From an uncultured Sphingomonadaceae bacterium (GTDB lineage: Bacteria > Pseudomonadota > Alphaproteobacteria > Sphingomonadales > Sphingomonadaceae): a DNA stretch of 64,000 nucleotides. Position numbers and translations under genes: made by a program. Of this stretch, positions 16,795 to 26,217 are shown piece by piece (position 1 is the stretch's first letter; every line of letters starts with the position of its first letter). The notes below the pieces were generated by a model. The model ran no database searches and had not been told where the DNA came from. It saw only the letters and a list, made by a program, of their open reading frames with translations. The stretch covers positions 1 through 64,000 of the forward strand of contig CAIQHF010000018.1 of NCBI GenBank assembly GCA_903871605.1. Reading direction: 5' to 3'.

Positions 16795-18125
16795 TTGCCC
16801 TTTTGCGCCAGCTTGCCGGTCGCGACCTGCATGCCCGGCTTGAGATCGTCGCCGGCAACGCTGGTCAGCGAGCCGTTGGTGTCGCCGACGCTGACCTTGA
16901 CGGGGCGGGGATCGCCCTTGCCCTCGATGACATAGACCGTCTGCAGGCTGCCGCGGCCGATCGTCGCGGTCTTGTCCTGCCCGGCGACGCCGAAGCCGCC
17001 GCTTCCCTTCTTGGGCGGCCCGAAGATGCCGCCGCTCGCCGGCTTGACCACGCCTTCGGGGACAAAGCGCAGCGCCGCATTGGGGATCAGCAGCGTATTG
17101 CGGCGGACTGCGGTCAGGATGCTCGCGGTCGCGGTCATCCCAGGGCGCAGCACGGTGTCCGGGTTCGCCACCGCGAGCGAGGCGGTGTAGGCGACGACGG
17201 TGCTCGTCGAATTGGTCGTGGTGCCCGCGCTATTGACCGTCGGGGTCGCGTTGGCGCCGAGATCGATCCGCACCACCTGCCCGGTGAAGCTGCGATTGGG
17301 GAAGGCGTCGACGCTGAACGTCGCGCGGTCGCCCACGCGCACCCCGCCGACATCGGCCTCGTCGACCTTCACGTCGAGCTTCATCTGGGTCAGATCCTCG
17401 GCGATGGTGAACAATGTCGCGACGTTGAACGAGGCGGCGACCGTCTGCCCAGGCTCGACCTGTCGCGACAGCACGACGCCGTCGACGGGCGAATAGATCG
17501 TCGCCTTGAACAGGTTGGTCTGGTTGGTGGAGACCGCGGCCTTCATCTCGGCGACGTTGGCCTGCGCCGACTTGAGGTTGGCGACGGCGCGCTCGGCGTC
17601 GCCGCGCGCGGTGTCGAGCTCGGTCGCCGAGGGTACCTTGCCGCCCGACAGCCGCGCGACCTCCTGATAGCGCCGCAGCGTGGCGCTCGACTGGTCGACC
17701 GTCGCCTTGTTCTGCAGCACCGCCGCCTGGGCTGCGAGCAGCTGCGCCTGGCTCTGCGCGAGCGCATCCCTGAGCCGCGAGGTATCGAGCCGCGCCAAGG
17801 GCTGGCCCTTGGTGACGTGATCATTATTCTGGACGAACACGTCGGTGACGATCCCCGACTCCTCCGAGCCGACATTGATCTGCTTGGTCGGCGTCAGATT
17901 GCCCGTCGCCGACACAGAGACCGCAAGATCGCCGCGCCTGACCTCGGCGGTGGCATAATGCGGGCGCTCGTGCGCGCCGGTGACGCAGCGCACGACGAGC
18001 AGCAGCACCAGCACGACCGCGACGACGATCGCGACGCGCCGCGCGATGCGGCGGCCGTGATGCTGGCTCTCGACGCCGAGGAAGCTGTCGAGATCGGAAT
18101 CGGGATTGTGGCCGGGTTGGTCCAA
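16791..18125 (-). CDS. MacA-like periplasmic adaptor (membrane-fusion protein)
   Basis: 444-aa adaptor of tripartite efflux pumps. It has one N-terminal TM (IVVAVVLVLLLVV, about 31-45), then the lipoyl/barrel-sandwich halves flanking an alpha-helical hairpin (LAQSQAQLLAAQAAVLQNKA... to the Asn/Lys-rich return helix). The IYSPVDGVVLSRQVEPGQTV signature is present. It starts 1 bp after the outer-membrane-factor gene and overlaps the ATPase gene by 4 bp. It bridges the MacB-like transporter and the NodT-type channel. Confidence 0.92.
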   Translation of the reverse strand: MDQPGHNPDSDLDSFLGVESQHHGRRIARRVAIVVAVVLVLLLVVRCVTGAHERPHYATAEVRRGDLAVSVSATGNLTPTKQINVGSEESGIVTDVFVQNNDHVTKGQPLARLDTSRLRDALAQSQAQLLAAQAAVLQNKATVDQSSATLRRYQEVARLSGGKVPSATELDTARGDAERAVANLKSAQANVAEMKAAVSTNQTNLFKATIYSPVDGVVLSRQVEPGQTVAASFNVATLFTIAEDLTQMKLDVKVDEADVGGVRVGDRATFSVDAFPNRSFTGQVVRIDLGANATPTVNSAGTTTNSTSTVVAYTASLAVANPDTVLRPGMTATASILTAVRRNTLLIPNAALRFVPEGVVKPASGGIFGPPKKGSGGFGVAGQDKTATIGRGSLQTVYVIEGKGDPRPVKVSVGDTNGSLTSVAGDDLKPGMQVATGKLAQKGK

Positions 18126-18126
18126 G

Positions 18127-19722
18127 TCAGGGCCTTTCGGTCGTGGCGGCGGTCGGGATGGGTGACGACAGCGCGGAAAGATCGGGGTTCTCCATCGCCG
18201 CCGGCATATGGGGCAATGCGCTCGCCGGCATCGGCGCCGCCTGCCAGCCGCCGCCGAGCGCCTTGTAGAGCTGGATCAGCCCGGTCGCGCGATCCGCGCG
18301 CGCCTGCGCGAGGCTGTCCTGGCTGGTGAGCAGCGTGCGCTGCGAATCGAGCAGCGTCTGGAAATCGATCAGCCCGGCGCGATACTGGCTCTGCGCGAAG
18401 ATCAGCGCATCGCGCGAATCGCTGGTCGCCGCGGTCAGCGTCACCACCTGCCGGCGGCTGTTGGCAAGCGCGACGAGCGCGTTCTCGACGTCGGAGAGCG
18501 CGGTCAGCACCGCCGAGCGATATTGCGCGAGCGCGAGATCGGCGCCGCCGCGCGCATTCTCGATCTGCGCGCGGATCGCGCCGCCATCGAAGATTGGCGC
18601 GGTTACCGCCGCGATCAGCGTGCCGGTGGCGAAGCGGCTGATGTCGCCCACCGTCGTGCCATTGCCCGCCAGCGTGCCCGTCAGCCGCAGCACCGGGTAG
18701 AGCTGCGCCTTGGCGACGCCGATCCGCGCGGTCGCGGCCGCCAGCGCACGCTCGGCGGCGCGGACGTCGGGGCGCTCGGCGAGCATCGCGGCGGGGACGT
18801 CGGCGCCGAGCGCGCGATCGGCGATCGGCACCGGGCGCGGCGGATCGAACGAGGGCGTCAACGATCCGGGCGCACGGCCCGTCAGGATCGCCACCGCGTT
18901 GACCGACTGCGCGAAGCTCGTCTCGAGCGCGGGGATGGTGGCCGCGGTCTGCTCGCGCTGCGCTTTGGCCTGCGCGAGATCGAGGCTCGAGACCAGCCCC
19001 GCCTTGACCCGCCAGCCGACCAGCTGCAGCGTCTGGTCTTCGGACGCAAGGTTGGCGCGCGCGATCGCCAGCCGCTCCTGGGCCGAGCGCGCGTCGACAT
19101 AATCGAGCGCGACCTCGGCGACGACCGTGCGCTGCGTGTCGCGCAGCGACTCGGCGGAGCTCGCATAATCGCCGCGCGCCGCTTCGACCGAGCGGCGCAC
19201 GCCGCCGAACAGATCGACCTCATAGGCGGCGTCGAGCCCGGCATCGAACTGGTTGTAGCTGCCGCTGGTCGCGAACGACGTCGCGCCGACGCTGCTGCCG
19301 GTGCCCAGCCCCGGCGTCGCGACGGTGACCGACGAGCCCTTGCCGATCTGCGCGGTGCGCCCCGCCGATGCGTTGGCGCTCAGCGTCGGGAACAGCGACG
19401 CGCGGGCGCCCTTGTAGGTCGCGCGTGCCTGCCGCAGTCGCGCACCGGCCGCGTCGATGTCGGGATTGGCGGCCAGCGCCATCGTCACCAGCCGGTCGAG
19501 CAGCGGATCGCCGAGCGCTGCCCACCACGTCGCCAGCTCCGCCTCGTCGGGCGCGGCGGCACCGGGGGCGATATCGGCATAATATTGATCCGGCACGCCG
19601 ATCGTCGCGGCGGGGGGCTGGCGATAGTCGGGGCCGACCGTGCATCCCGTCAGTGCGAGCGCGATCGCCGCGAGGATCGCCGCGTCGCGTCGTGCCATAT
19701 ATGCCAAGCGCCCCATACCCAT
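18127..19722 (-). CDS. NodT-family outer-membrane efflux lipoprotein
   Basis: 531-aa outer-membrane factor of the TolC superfamily. The lipobox LTGC places the acylated Cys at residue 27. The body shows the two-fold repeat of the family, including DARSAQERLAIARANLASE and the LAERPDVRAAERALAAA motif. A GGAG lies just before the ATG at 19722, and a second ATG two codons in is equally well placed. It is the first gene of the seven-gene operon. Substrates are unknown; MacAB-type pumps export macrolides, lipopeptides or siderophores. Confidence 0.93.
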   Translation of the reverse strand: MGMGRLAYMARRDAAILAAIALALTGCTVGPDYRQPPAATIGVPDQYYADIAPGAAAPDEAELATWWAALGDPLLDRLVTMALAANPDIDAAGARLRQARATYKGARASLFPTLSANASAGRTAQIGKGSSVTVATPGLGTGSSVGATSFATSGSYNQFDAGLDAAYEVDLFGGVRRSVEAARGDYASSAESLRDTQRTVVAEVALDYVDARSAQERLAIARANLASEDQTLQLVGWRVKAGLVSSLDLAQAKAQREQTAATIPALETSFAQSVNAVAILTGRAPGSLTPSFDPPRPVPIADRALGADVPAAMLAERPDVRAAERALAAATARIGVAKAQLYPVLRLTGTLAGNGTTVGDISRFATGTLIAAVTAPIFDGGAIRAQIENARGGADLALAQYRSAVLTALSDVENALVALANSRRQVVTLTAATSDSRDALIFAQSQYRAGLIDFQTLLDSQRTLLTSQDSLAQARADRATGLIQLYKALGGGWQAAPMPASALPHMPAAMENPDLSALSSPIPTAATTERP

Positions 19723-19895
19723 CCGCTCCTGATAGCGTCGCCCGCCGCAGATGCGAAAGCCCAAACGAATCAGCGCGTCGCTTCCCGTACGCAGCGCTGG
19801 ACGCGACGCCCGCACACGCGCAGGATCGGCGGCGTATCGGGCCGCTTCCTCCCTAATATTCGCCGCGTACACGCTTCGTTAGAGACATTGGCGCC

Positions 19896-22448
19896 ATGGT
19901 GACGCGCATTTGCCGTTCCGCGACCTCGAAAATGGATCTGCCGCCAATGGACTTGCCCCTGATCAGGCCCAATCCGCCCAAGCTGAGCGCGCTCGTCGAA
20001 GGGCTCGCGGCGATCGAATCGTCGGGGGTGTTCAGCAATTACGGCCCGGTCGCGCGGCGCTTCGAGAAGGCGGCGACGGAGCAGCTGTTCGGCGGCCGCG
20101 GCGCCTGCCTGGCGGTCGCCAACGCGACGCTGGGGCTGATGATCGCGATCAAGCACGCGACGCTCGGCAATGAGCCCGGCCGTCATCTCGCGCTGATGCC
20201 GTCCTTCACCTTCGCCGCCACCGCGCAGGCCGCCGCCTGGGCCGGGCTGACGCCGCTGCTCGCCGACTGCGATCCGGACGACTGGGCGCTGTGTCGCAAG
20301 GCCGAGGAGCGGCTGCTCGCCGAACATGGCCGCCGGATCGCGGCGATCGTGCCCTATGCGACCTTCGGCAACAGCATCGATCTCGATCACTATGCCTGGC
20401 TCGCGCGCCGCTATGACGTCGCCGTCGTCGTCGATGCCGCGGCCTCGCTCGGGTCGCTCGACGCCGAGGGACGTGGCTTCGGGACGGGCAGTCCCTTCCC
20501 GGTGGTCTATTCGATGCACGCGACCAAGACCTTCGCGACCTCCGAGGGCGGTCTCGTTCACTGCGCCGACGTGGCGGTGATCGAGCGGCTGCGCGCCATG
20601 GCCAATTTCGGATTCGAGAGCGGCCGCTCGGCGACGCTGCCCGGGCTCAACGCCAAGCTCGCCGAGGTGCCCTCGCTGATCGCCGAGGCCAAGCTCGCCG
20701 AGATCGGCGCGATCGCCGCGCACCGCGAGGCGCTTGCCCAGCATTATCGCGCGCGTCTCGCCGCCTTCTCGCTACAGAAGCCGGGCGGCCATGCGCAGGC
20801 GATGCAGTTCATGGCGGTGCTGCTGCCGCGCGCGCTCGCCGATCACCGGGCTACGATCGTCGACCGGCTCGGTGCGGCCGGTATCGGCGCGGGCACCTAT
20901 TTCAGCCCGCATCTCGCCGAACAGCCCTGGTTCCGCGAGACCTGCGTGATCGACGCGCTGCCCGTCACCGACGACATCGCCGCGCGGATGCTCACGCTGC
21001 CGCTGACCGACGACATGACGACCGCGCATGTCGACCGGGTCGCCGATGCGCTGATCGCGATCTGCGGCGCGTTGCCGCGTACGCGCCAGGTCGCGGCGGC
21101 ACCGCGCGACCGCGTGCTCGGTGCGGTCGTCGTCGGCGGCGGACCGGGTGGTGGCGCGCTGCTGTGCGCGGCGGGCAAGACCGGTCGTCTCGATGCGCTC
21201 GCGCGCGCCGGAATCGCGATTATCGATCGCGGCGAGGCGATCGGGGCGGGGCGTCTCGGCGACTATGAGATCACCTCCGACAGTTCGGCGGAGACCTTCC
21301 TGACCGCCGATGGCGCGCTGCCCGCCGGCCTCGGCATCGCCGACGAGCCCGCCGGCCTCGCCATCGCCGAGCATAAGGGCGCGCTCGGTGTGCCGCTGCC
21401 CAAGGTCGGCGCCTATCTCGATCGGCTTGGCGACGTGCTCGGCCAGCGGCTCAAGACTTTGGGCGGCTCCGTGCTCAACGGCCACGAGGTGGTCTCGGCG
21501 CAGCGCACCACGGACGGGCTGTGGCGGACGCGCGCGCGCAGCCTCGCCGACGGGAGCTCGATCGAATTGCTGTCGCACAGCCTCGTCATCGCGACCGGCG
21601 GCCACCAGCCGGCGATCCGCCTCGCCGAGGAGAAGGTCGCGGGCGCCTCGCTGGTCGAGCGTTGCGGCAACCGCCTGATGCAGTCGGATACCGCGCTCGC
21701 GCAGGGCGGGATCGAATCGATCCGCGAACGGCTGCCCGAAGGCCGCCCCGCGCGGATCGCGATCGTCGGCGGTTCGACCAGCGCGGTCACCGCCGCGGTG
21801 CGGCTGCTCAAGGCATCGCCCGCGCTCGCGCTCGAGCCCGGCGGGATCGCGCTGCTTCACCGCCGCCCGCTGCGTCCCTTCTATCCGTCGGCGGACGCCG
21901 CCCGCGCCGATGGCTATCATGCGTTCGGTCCTGACGACATCTGCCCGGTCTCCGGCTTCGTCTATCGGCTCGGCGGTTTCCGGCTCGAGGCGCGCGAGCT
22001 CGTCATCCACGCGCTCGGCATTGGAGGCCGCGTCGGCGATCCGCGTCTGCAACTGCACCAGATTGCCGGCGAGACGGACGAGCGCGCCGCCGAACTGCTC
22101 GATCGCGCCGATCTCGTCATCGCCGCCTTCGGCTACCAGCCGCACGCGCTGCCGCTGGTCGACGCGCGCGGCCGCGCGATCCGGTTGCGCTGCGAGGGGC
22201 CGGCGCGCGGCCGCATGGTCGACGATCTTTGCCGCGTCGTCGATACCGACAGCATCGCGGTGCCGGGCGTCTATGGCATCGGCCTCGCCGCCGGATTCGT
22301 TCCGCACGGCAAGCTCGGCGGCGAAGCCAGCTTCCGCGGGCAGGCAAATGGTCTGTGGCTGTGGCAGAATGATGTCGGCCAGCTGATCGTCGAGCAGCTG
22401 CTGGCCGCCTCCGCCGCGGCGCACGGCGCACAGCGCGCGGTGGCATGA
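19896..22448 (+). CDS. Fusion of DegT/StrS-type PLP aminotransferase and FAD/NAD(P)-binding oxidoreductase
   Basis: 850-aa two-domain protein. Residues ~15-400 are a DegT/DnrJ/EryC1 sugar-aminotransferase fold with the PLP Lys in SMHATKTFATSEGG and the VVVDAAASLGS cofactor region. Residues ~408-850 are a flavoprotein: FAD motif VVVGGGPGGGALL, a second Rossmann motif IAIVGGSTSAVTAAVRLL, and a C-terminal VYGIGLAAGF. The layout resembles N-hydroxylating monooxygenases or the FAD_NAD_binding_9 group. The gene overlaps a glycosyltransferase by ATGA. The order suggests making and attaching an amino (perhaps N-oxidised) sugar; this is inference. Alternative starts lie at 19932 and 19947. Confidence 0.8.
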   Translation: MVTRICRSATSKMDLPPMDLPLIRPNPPKLSALVEGLAAIESSGVFSNYGPVARRFEKAATEQLFGGRGACLAVANATLGLMIAIKHATLGNEPGRHLALMPSFTFAATAQAAAWAGLTPLLADCDPDDWALCRKAEERLLAEHGRRIAAIVPYATFGNSIDLDHYAWLARRYDVAVVVDAAASLGSLDAEGRGFGTGSPFPVVYSMHATKTFATSEGGLVHCADVAVIERLRAMANFGFESGRSATLPGLNAKLAEVPSLIAEAKLAEIGAIAAHREALAQHYRARLAAFSLQKPGGHAQAMQFMAVLLPRALADHRATIVDRLGAAGIGAGTYFSPHLAEQPWFRETCVIDALPVTDDIAARMLTLPLTDDMTTAHVDRVADALIAICGALPRTRQVAAAPRDRVLGAVVVGGGPGGGALLCAAGKTGRLDALARAGIAIIDRGEAIGAGRLGDYEITSDSSAETFLTADGALPAGLGIADEPAGLAIAEHKGALGVPLPKVGAYLDRLGDVLGQRLKTLGGSVLNGHEVVSAQRTTDGLWRTRARSLADGSSIELLSHSLVIATGGHQPAIRLAEEKVAGASLVERCGNRLMQSDTALAQGGIESIRERLPEGRPARIAIVGGSTSAVTAAVRLLKASPALALEPGGIALLHRRPLRPFYPSADAARADGYHAFGPDDICPVSGFVYRLGGFRLEARELVIHALGIGGRVGDPRLQLHQIAGETDERAAELLDRADLVIAAFGYQPHALPLVDARGRAIRLRCEGPARGRMVDDLCRVVDTDSIAVPGVYGIGLAAGFVPHGKLGGEASFRGQANGLWLWQNDVGQLIVEQLLAASAAAHGAQRAVA

Positions 22449-23482
22449 CCGGGCGCACGCCGACGGTCAGCGTCGTGATGGCGGCCTATAATGGCGCTGC
22501 CTTCATCCGCGACACGATCGACAGCGTGCTCGCGCAGACGATGGACGATTTCGAGATCGTCGTCGCGGATGATTGCTCGAAGGACGACACGCTCGGCGTT
22601 CTGGCGACGATCGACGACCCGCGGCTGCGCGTGGTGCGCGCGCGCCGCAACGGCGGGCCGGCGGCGGCGCGCACGCTGGCGATGGCGCATGCCCGCGGCC
22701 GCTATGTCGCCGGGCTCGACCAGGACGACATTTGCCGCCCCGAACGCCTTGCCAAGCAGCTCGCCTATCTCGATTCGCATCCCGATGTGGTGCTCGTCGC
22801 CACGACGATCGAGATGTTCGAGGGCGAGACGACCCGCCGCGATCCCTATCCCGATCTCGTCGATCCCGGCGAGATCGACTGGACGATGTGGCTGCTCAAT
22901 CCGCTCGCCTGGTCGACCGTGCTCATGCGCGGCGCGGCGGCGCGCGCGCTCGTCCCGTTCGAACGCGACGATTATCGTTTCGCCGAGGATTTCGATCTCT
23001 ATGCGCGAATCCGCGCCCATGGCCGGATCGGGCGGATCGCCGAGCCATTGGTGCGGTATCGGATGCATGCGGGCGGCGCGAGCCAGGCCTATGAGGAGGG
23101 CATGATCGCGTCGGCGGCGCGGGTACTTGCCGACCGCTACGCGCCGCTGTTCGGTATCGAGGCGATGCCGGCCGCGGTGCTGATGAGCCGCCACGCCGCC
23201 TCGGGCTACGCGCCGCCCGACGCGGCGACGCTCGCGCGCTGCGGCGAGATCATCGCCACGCTGCTCGCGGCGCATGCTGGTCTGGCACCCGGTTTCGCCG
23301 AGCGAAGCGCGTCGCGCCTATGGTGGCGGATGGCGCGATCGGGCCTGCGGACGGGGCGTTACGGCGTCGCCGCGACGTTGCGCGCGCGCCCCGCTTTCGC
23401 GCGGGCGAGCGATGCGATCCGGCCGACGATGCTGCGCGACATGTTGATCGGCGCGGCCCGCCGCGGCGGCATCCGCCGCTGA
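22445..23482 (+). CDS. Family 2 glycosyltransferase
   Basis: 345-aa inverting GT-A glycosyltransferase. The N-terminal motif VSVVMAAYNGAAFIRDTIDS and the nucleotide-sugar/metal region GLDQDDICRPERL define GT2. No membrane helices are seen, so it is cytosolic or peripheral. It is translationally coupled (ATGA) to the aminotransferase/flavoprotein fusion. This suggests it uses that enzyme's sugar product in surface glycan or glycolipid assembly (inference). Confidence 0.9.
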   Translation: MTGRTPTVSVVMAAYNGAAFIRDTIDSVLAQTMDDFEIVVADDCSKDDTLGVLATIDDPRLRVVRARRNGGPAAARTLAMAHARGRYVAGLDQDDICRPERLAKQLAYLDSHPDVVLVATTIEMFEGETTRRDPYPDLVDPGEIDWTMWLLNPLAWSTVLMRGAAARALVPFERDDYRFAEDFDLYARIRAHGRIGRIAEPLVRYRMHAGGASQAYEEGMIASAARVLADRYAPLFGIEAMPAAVLMSRHAASGYAPPDAATLARCGEIIATLLAAHAGLAPGFAERSASRLWWRMARSGLRTGRYGVAATLRARPAFARASDAIRPTMLRDMLIGAARRGGIRR

Positions 23483-23508
23483 TCGCCGAAGCGGCGATCG
23501 CAAAAGAC

Positions 23509-23595
23509 TGGTGCGGTCGAGAAGACTCGAACTTCCACGGCCTTTCGGCCACAGCGACCTCAACGCTGCGCGTCTACCAATTCCGCCACGACCGC
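23509..23595 (-). tRNA. tRNA-Leu (anticodon GAG)
   Basis: On the minus strand an 87-nt tRNA folds with acceptor GCGGTCG/CGACCGC, D-arm with GGTAGACGC, and anticodon stem CAGCG/CGCTG enclosing the loop TTGAGGT (anticodon GAG). The long variable arm typical of tRNA-Leu (GGCC-GAAA-GGCC) and the T loop TTCGAGT are present. The CCA end is encoded. Confidence 0.95.
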
Positions 23596-23708
23596 ACGTC
23601 GATTTGCCCGCCTTGTCTCTTCGCAAGAAGAGCCCCCGGCGGCCGGTAGGGGCGTGCCTCTAGCAAAGCCGCCCCCCCCACGCAATGCGCTTTCGCGCGG
23701 CGAGCGGA

Positions 23709-24464
23709 TCAATGTGCGTCGGTGCCCGCAAAGCTGAGGTTGAGCGCCTTCGATCCCTGCGGCACGTCGACCTCGGCGCTGTCGAAATCGGCCGAGCCCT
23801 TCGGCGGCAGCGCATGGACCGGCGCGCTGATCGTCCAGCCATAGACGACCCGACCATGCGCGTCCTGCAACTCGGCGCGGATGTCGGGCACCGGCTGCGC
23901 GACCGCGGTCGGATTGACGATCCGGCCCGATACCGCGAACAGCTCGTTGCCCGTCGCCAGGGTCCGGCGTTCCGGCTTGCGGATCACCTGCAGCATCAGC
24001 GGGCTGGTCGCGCTGTCGCTGCCCATCCAGCCGGCGAAGGCCTTGGGGCCGAACCAGGCGACCGTCGCTGCCGCGACCAGGATCAGCAGTGCCGCAAGCG
24101 CCGCCAGAACGGTCATCACCGTGTTGCGATTGCGGCGCGCGCGGAACGGCGGCGTGGCGCCGTAGGGATCGATCGACGGCGGCGCCGGGCTGAGATCGTC
24201 GAAACCGTCGTCGGGCCGCCGCGTCGCGATCCCGGTCGGCGGCGGGCCGAGCGCCCGCCCGCCTTCGGGCGCGGCACGTGCCTGCGGAATTGGCGGCGGC
24301 GGTGGCGGCGGCGCGAAACTTTCGGGCGTTGCGAGATCGGTGGCGCCGGGCTCCTGGAACCAGCTGTGGCGGCACGAGGCGCACCGCACCTGGCGTCCGC
24401 TCAGGCCCACCGCGCTATCGGGCACCAGATAGCGCGTGCTGCACGCCGGGCAGGTCAATATCAT
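23709..24464 (-). CDS. MJ0042-type zinc-finger membrane protein
   Basis: 251-aa protein of unknown role. An N-terminal zinc ribbon (CPAC...CASC, residues ~5-30) matches the MJ0042 finger. A Pro-rich low-complexity linker with a run of seven Pro follows. One TM helix ([20 protein letters not shown]) comes next, then a C-terminal extracytoplasmic domain of ~125 residues. This architecture (finger, linker, TM, DUF3426-like domain) is common next to ftsE in alphaproteobacteria, and here it is divergent from ftsE. The start follows an AAAGG ribosome-binding site. Confidence 0.82.
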   Translation of the reverse strand: MILTCPACSTRYLVPDSAVGLSGRQVRCASCRHSWFQEPGATDLATPESFAPPPPPPPIPQARAAPEGGRALGPPPTGIATRRPDDGFDDLSPAPPSIDPYGATPPFRARRNRNTVMTVLAALAALLILVAAATVAWFGPKAFAGWMGSDSATSPLMLQVIRKPERRTLATGNELFAVSGRIVNPTAVAQPVPDIRAELQDAHGRVVYGWTISAPVHALPPKGSADFDSAEVDVPQGSKALNLSFAGTDAH

Positions 24465-24616
24465 GCCTTTGTCGTCCCGGCCTTTCCACGCGCCAACGAT
24501 TGTCCGATCCGGTCTAGGACGCCGGGCGTGCGGCTGGCAAGCGCCGCGCTTGCCCCGGGCTCGCGGCTTGTGCGAAAGCGCGATCAAGAGGTCCGGGTGA
24601 AAGGTCAGGGCGGCGG

Positions 24617-25333
24617 ATGGCCGGTATCGTGCAGTTCGAGAATGTCGGCCTGCGCTATGGCACCGGGGCGGAGACGCTGTCGGACCTGAGCTTCAGCCTG
24701 GCGCAAGGCAGCTTCTATTTCCTCACCGGGCCATCGGGCGCGGGCAAGACGTCGCTGCTGCGCATGCTGTACCTGTCGCAGCGCCCGTCGCGCGGCAGCA
24801 TCCGGCTATTCGGCGAGGATGTCGTGCAACTCCGCCGCGCCCGGCTGCCCGGATTCCGGCGGCGGATCGGCGTCGTGTTCCAGGATTTCCGGCTGATCCC
24901 GCATCTCTCCGCATTCGACAATATCGCGCTTCCGCTGCGCATCGCGGGTGTCGACGAGCGCGACCTGGTGACGCCGGTGCGCGAGATGCTCGCCTGGGTC
25001 GGGCTCGCCGACCGCGCCTCGGCGCGCCCGCCGACGCTGTCGGGCGGCGAGCAGCAGCGGGTCGCGATCGCGCGCGCGGTGATCGGGCGCCCCGAGATCC
25101 TCGTCGCCGACGAGCCGACCGGCAATGTCGATCCCGAAATGGCGGCGCGGCTGCTCCATCTGTTCGACGCGCTCAACACGCTGGGCACCACGATCGTCGT
25201 CGCGACGCACGACATCCATCTGCTCAGCCGTGTCGCATCGGCCAATGTCATGCGGCTCGAGCACGGCCAGTTGCAGGATCCGACCGGCGCGCTGCGCTAT
25301 CCGCCGCGCGCCGATGCAGAGGGGCACGGCTGA
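24617..25333 (+). CDS. ftsE: Cell-division ATPase FtsE
   Basis: 238-aa ABC ATPase partner of FtsX in septal peptidoglycan hydrolase control. Walker [12 protein letters not shown], signature [14 protein letters not shown], Walker [15 protein letters not shown] and the switch His (ATHD) are all present. The FtsE-typical [16 protein letters not shown] segment distinguishes it from other GNxD-type ATPases. Its stop overlaps the ftsX start by one base (TGATG). Confidence 0.93.
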   Translation: MAGIVQFENVGLRYGTGAETLSDLSFSLAQGSFYFLTGPSGAGKTSLLRMLYLSQRPSRGSIRLFGEDVVQLRRARLPGFRRRIGVVFQDFRLIPHLSAFDNIALPLRIAGVDERDLVTPVREMLAWVGLADRASARPPTLSGGEQQRVAIARAVIGRPEILVADEPTGNVDPEMAARLLHLFDALNTLGTTIVVATHDIHLLSRVASANVMRLEHGQLQDPTGALRYPPRADAEGHG

Positions 25334-26217
25334 TGCTCGGCGCGTCGCAGGCGGATCGCAGGCTGCTGCCCGAGGGGCGGCTGGCGGGGCCGATGCCCTG
25401 GGTGATCGCGATCATGATGTTCCTGACCGCGCTCGCCGCCGCCGCCGGGCTGGCGATGGGCGACGCCGCGCACCGGCTGGGCGGCGATCTCGGCCGCCAG
25501 GTGACCGTGCAGATCGTCGCGGCCGATCCCGGCGTGCGCGACCGCGAGGCGGATGCCGCGCAGCATGTGCTGGCGAATCAGGACGGCGTCTCGGGCCTCC
25601 ACAAGCTCGGCGGCGACGAGATGCAGGCGCTGCTCCAGCCGTGGCTGGGCGATGCCGGGCTCGACCGCGATCTGCCGTTGCCGGCGATGATCGACGTCGA
25701 TCTGACCGACGCGGGTCGCGCGCGGCTCGATCGTATCGCCGCGGCGCTGGTGGTGGCGGCGCCGCACGCGCGGATCGACGATCATGCCAGCTGGCTGGCG
25801 CCGCTGGTGGCGCTGATCCGCTCGCTCGGGCTGCTCGCCGGCGGGATCGTCGCGATGATGGTCGGCGCGACGGCGGCGGCGGTGGTGCTTGCCGCGCGCT
25901 CCGCGCTCAATACGCACCGCCAGACGATCGACGTGATGCATATGATGGGATCGACCGACGCCCAGGTCGCGCGGCTGTTCCAGCGCCGGCTCGCGCTCGA
26001 CGCGCTGTTCGGCGCGGTCGTCGGCCTGGTCGGCGCGATCGTCGTGATCCTCGGCATCGGGCGGCGGCTCGGCGAGATCGGATCGGGTCTGGTCGGATCG
26101 ATCACACTGCCATGGACGGCGTGGGCGGCGCTGCTGGCGCTACCCATCCTCGCCGGGCTGCTCGCGCTCGCGGTCGCGCGGATCACCGTGCAGCGCGCGC
26201 TGGCGAGAACCTTATGA
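25333..26217 (+). CDS. ftsX: Cell-division membrane protein FtsX
   Basis: 294-aa permease-like partner of FtsE. TM1 (VIAIMMFLTALAAAAGLAM) is followed by an extracytoplasmic loop, then three more TMs. The region HMMGSTDAQVARLFQRR matches the FtsX/MacB cytoplasmic motif. It is coupled to ftsE upstream and overlaps the YdcF-like gene by ATGA downstream. Confidence 0.9.
   Translation: MLGASQADRRLLPEGRLAGPMPWVIAIMMFLTALAAAAGLAMGDAAHRLGGDLGRQVTVQIVAADPGVRDREADAAQHVLANQDGVSGLHKLGGDEMQALLQPWLGDAGLDRDLPLPAMIDVDLTDAGRARLDRIAAALVVAAPHARIDDHASWLAPLVALIRSLGLLAGGIVAMMVGATAAAVVLAARSALNTHRQTIDVMHMMGSTDAQVARLFQRRLALDALFGAVVGLVGAIVVILGIGRRLGEIGSGLVGSITLPWTAWAALLALPILAGLLALAVARITVQRALARTL

Noticed and set aside
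23481-23499. Hairpin GATCGCC-GAAGC-GGCGATC as a terminator
   Set aside because: No T run follows it on the + strand, and on the minus strand the T-rich bases precede the stem.
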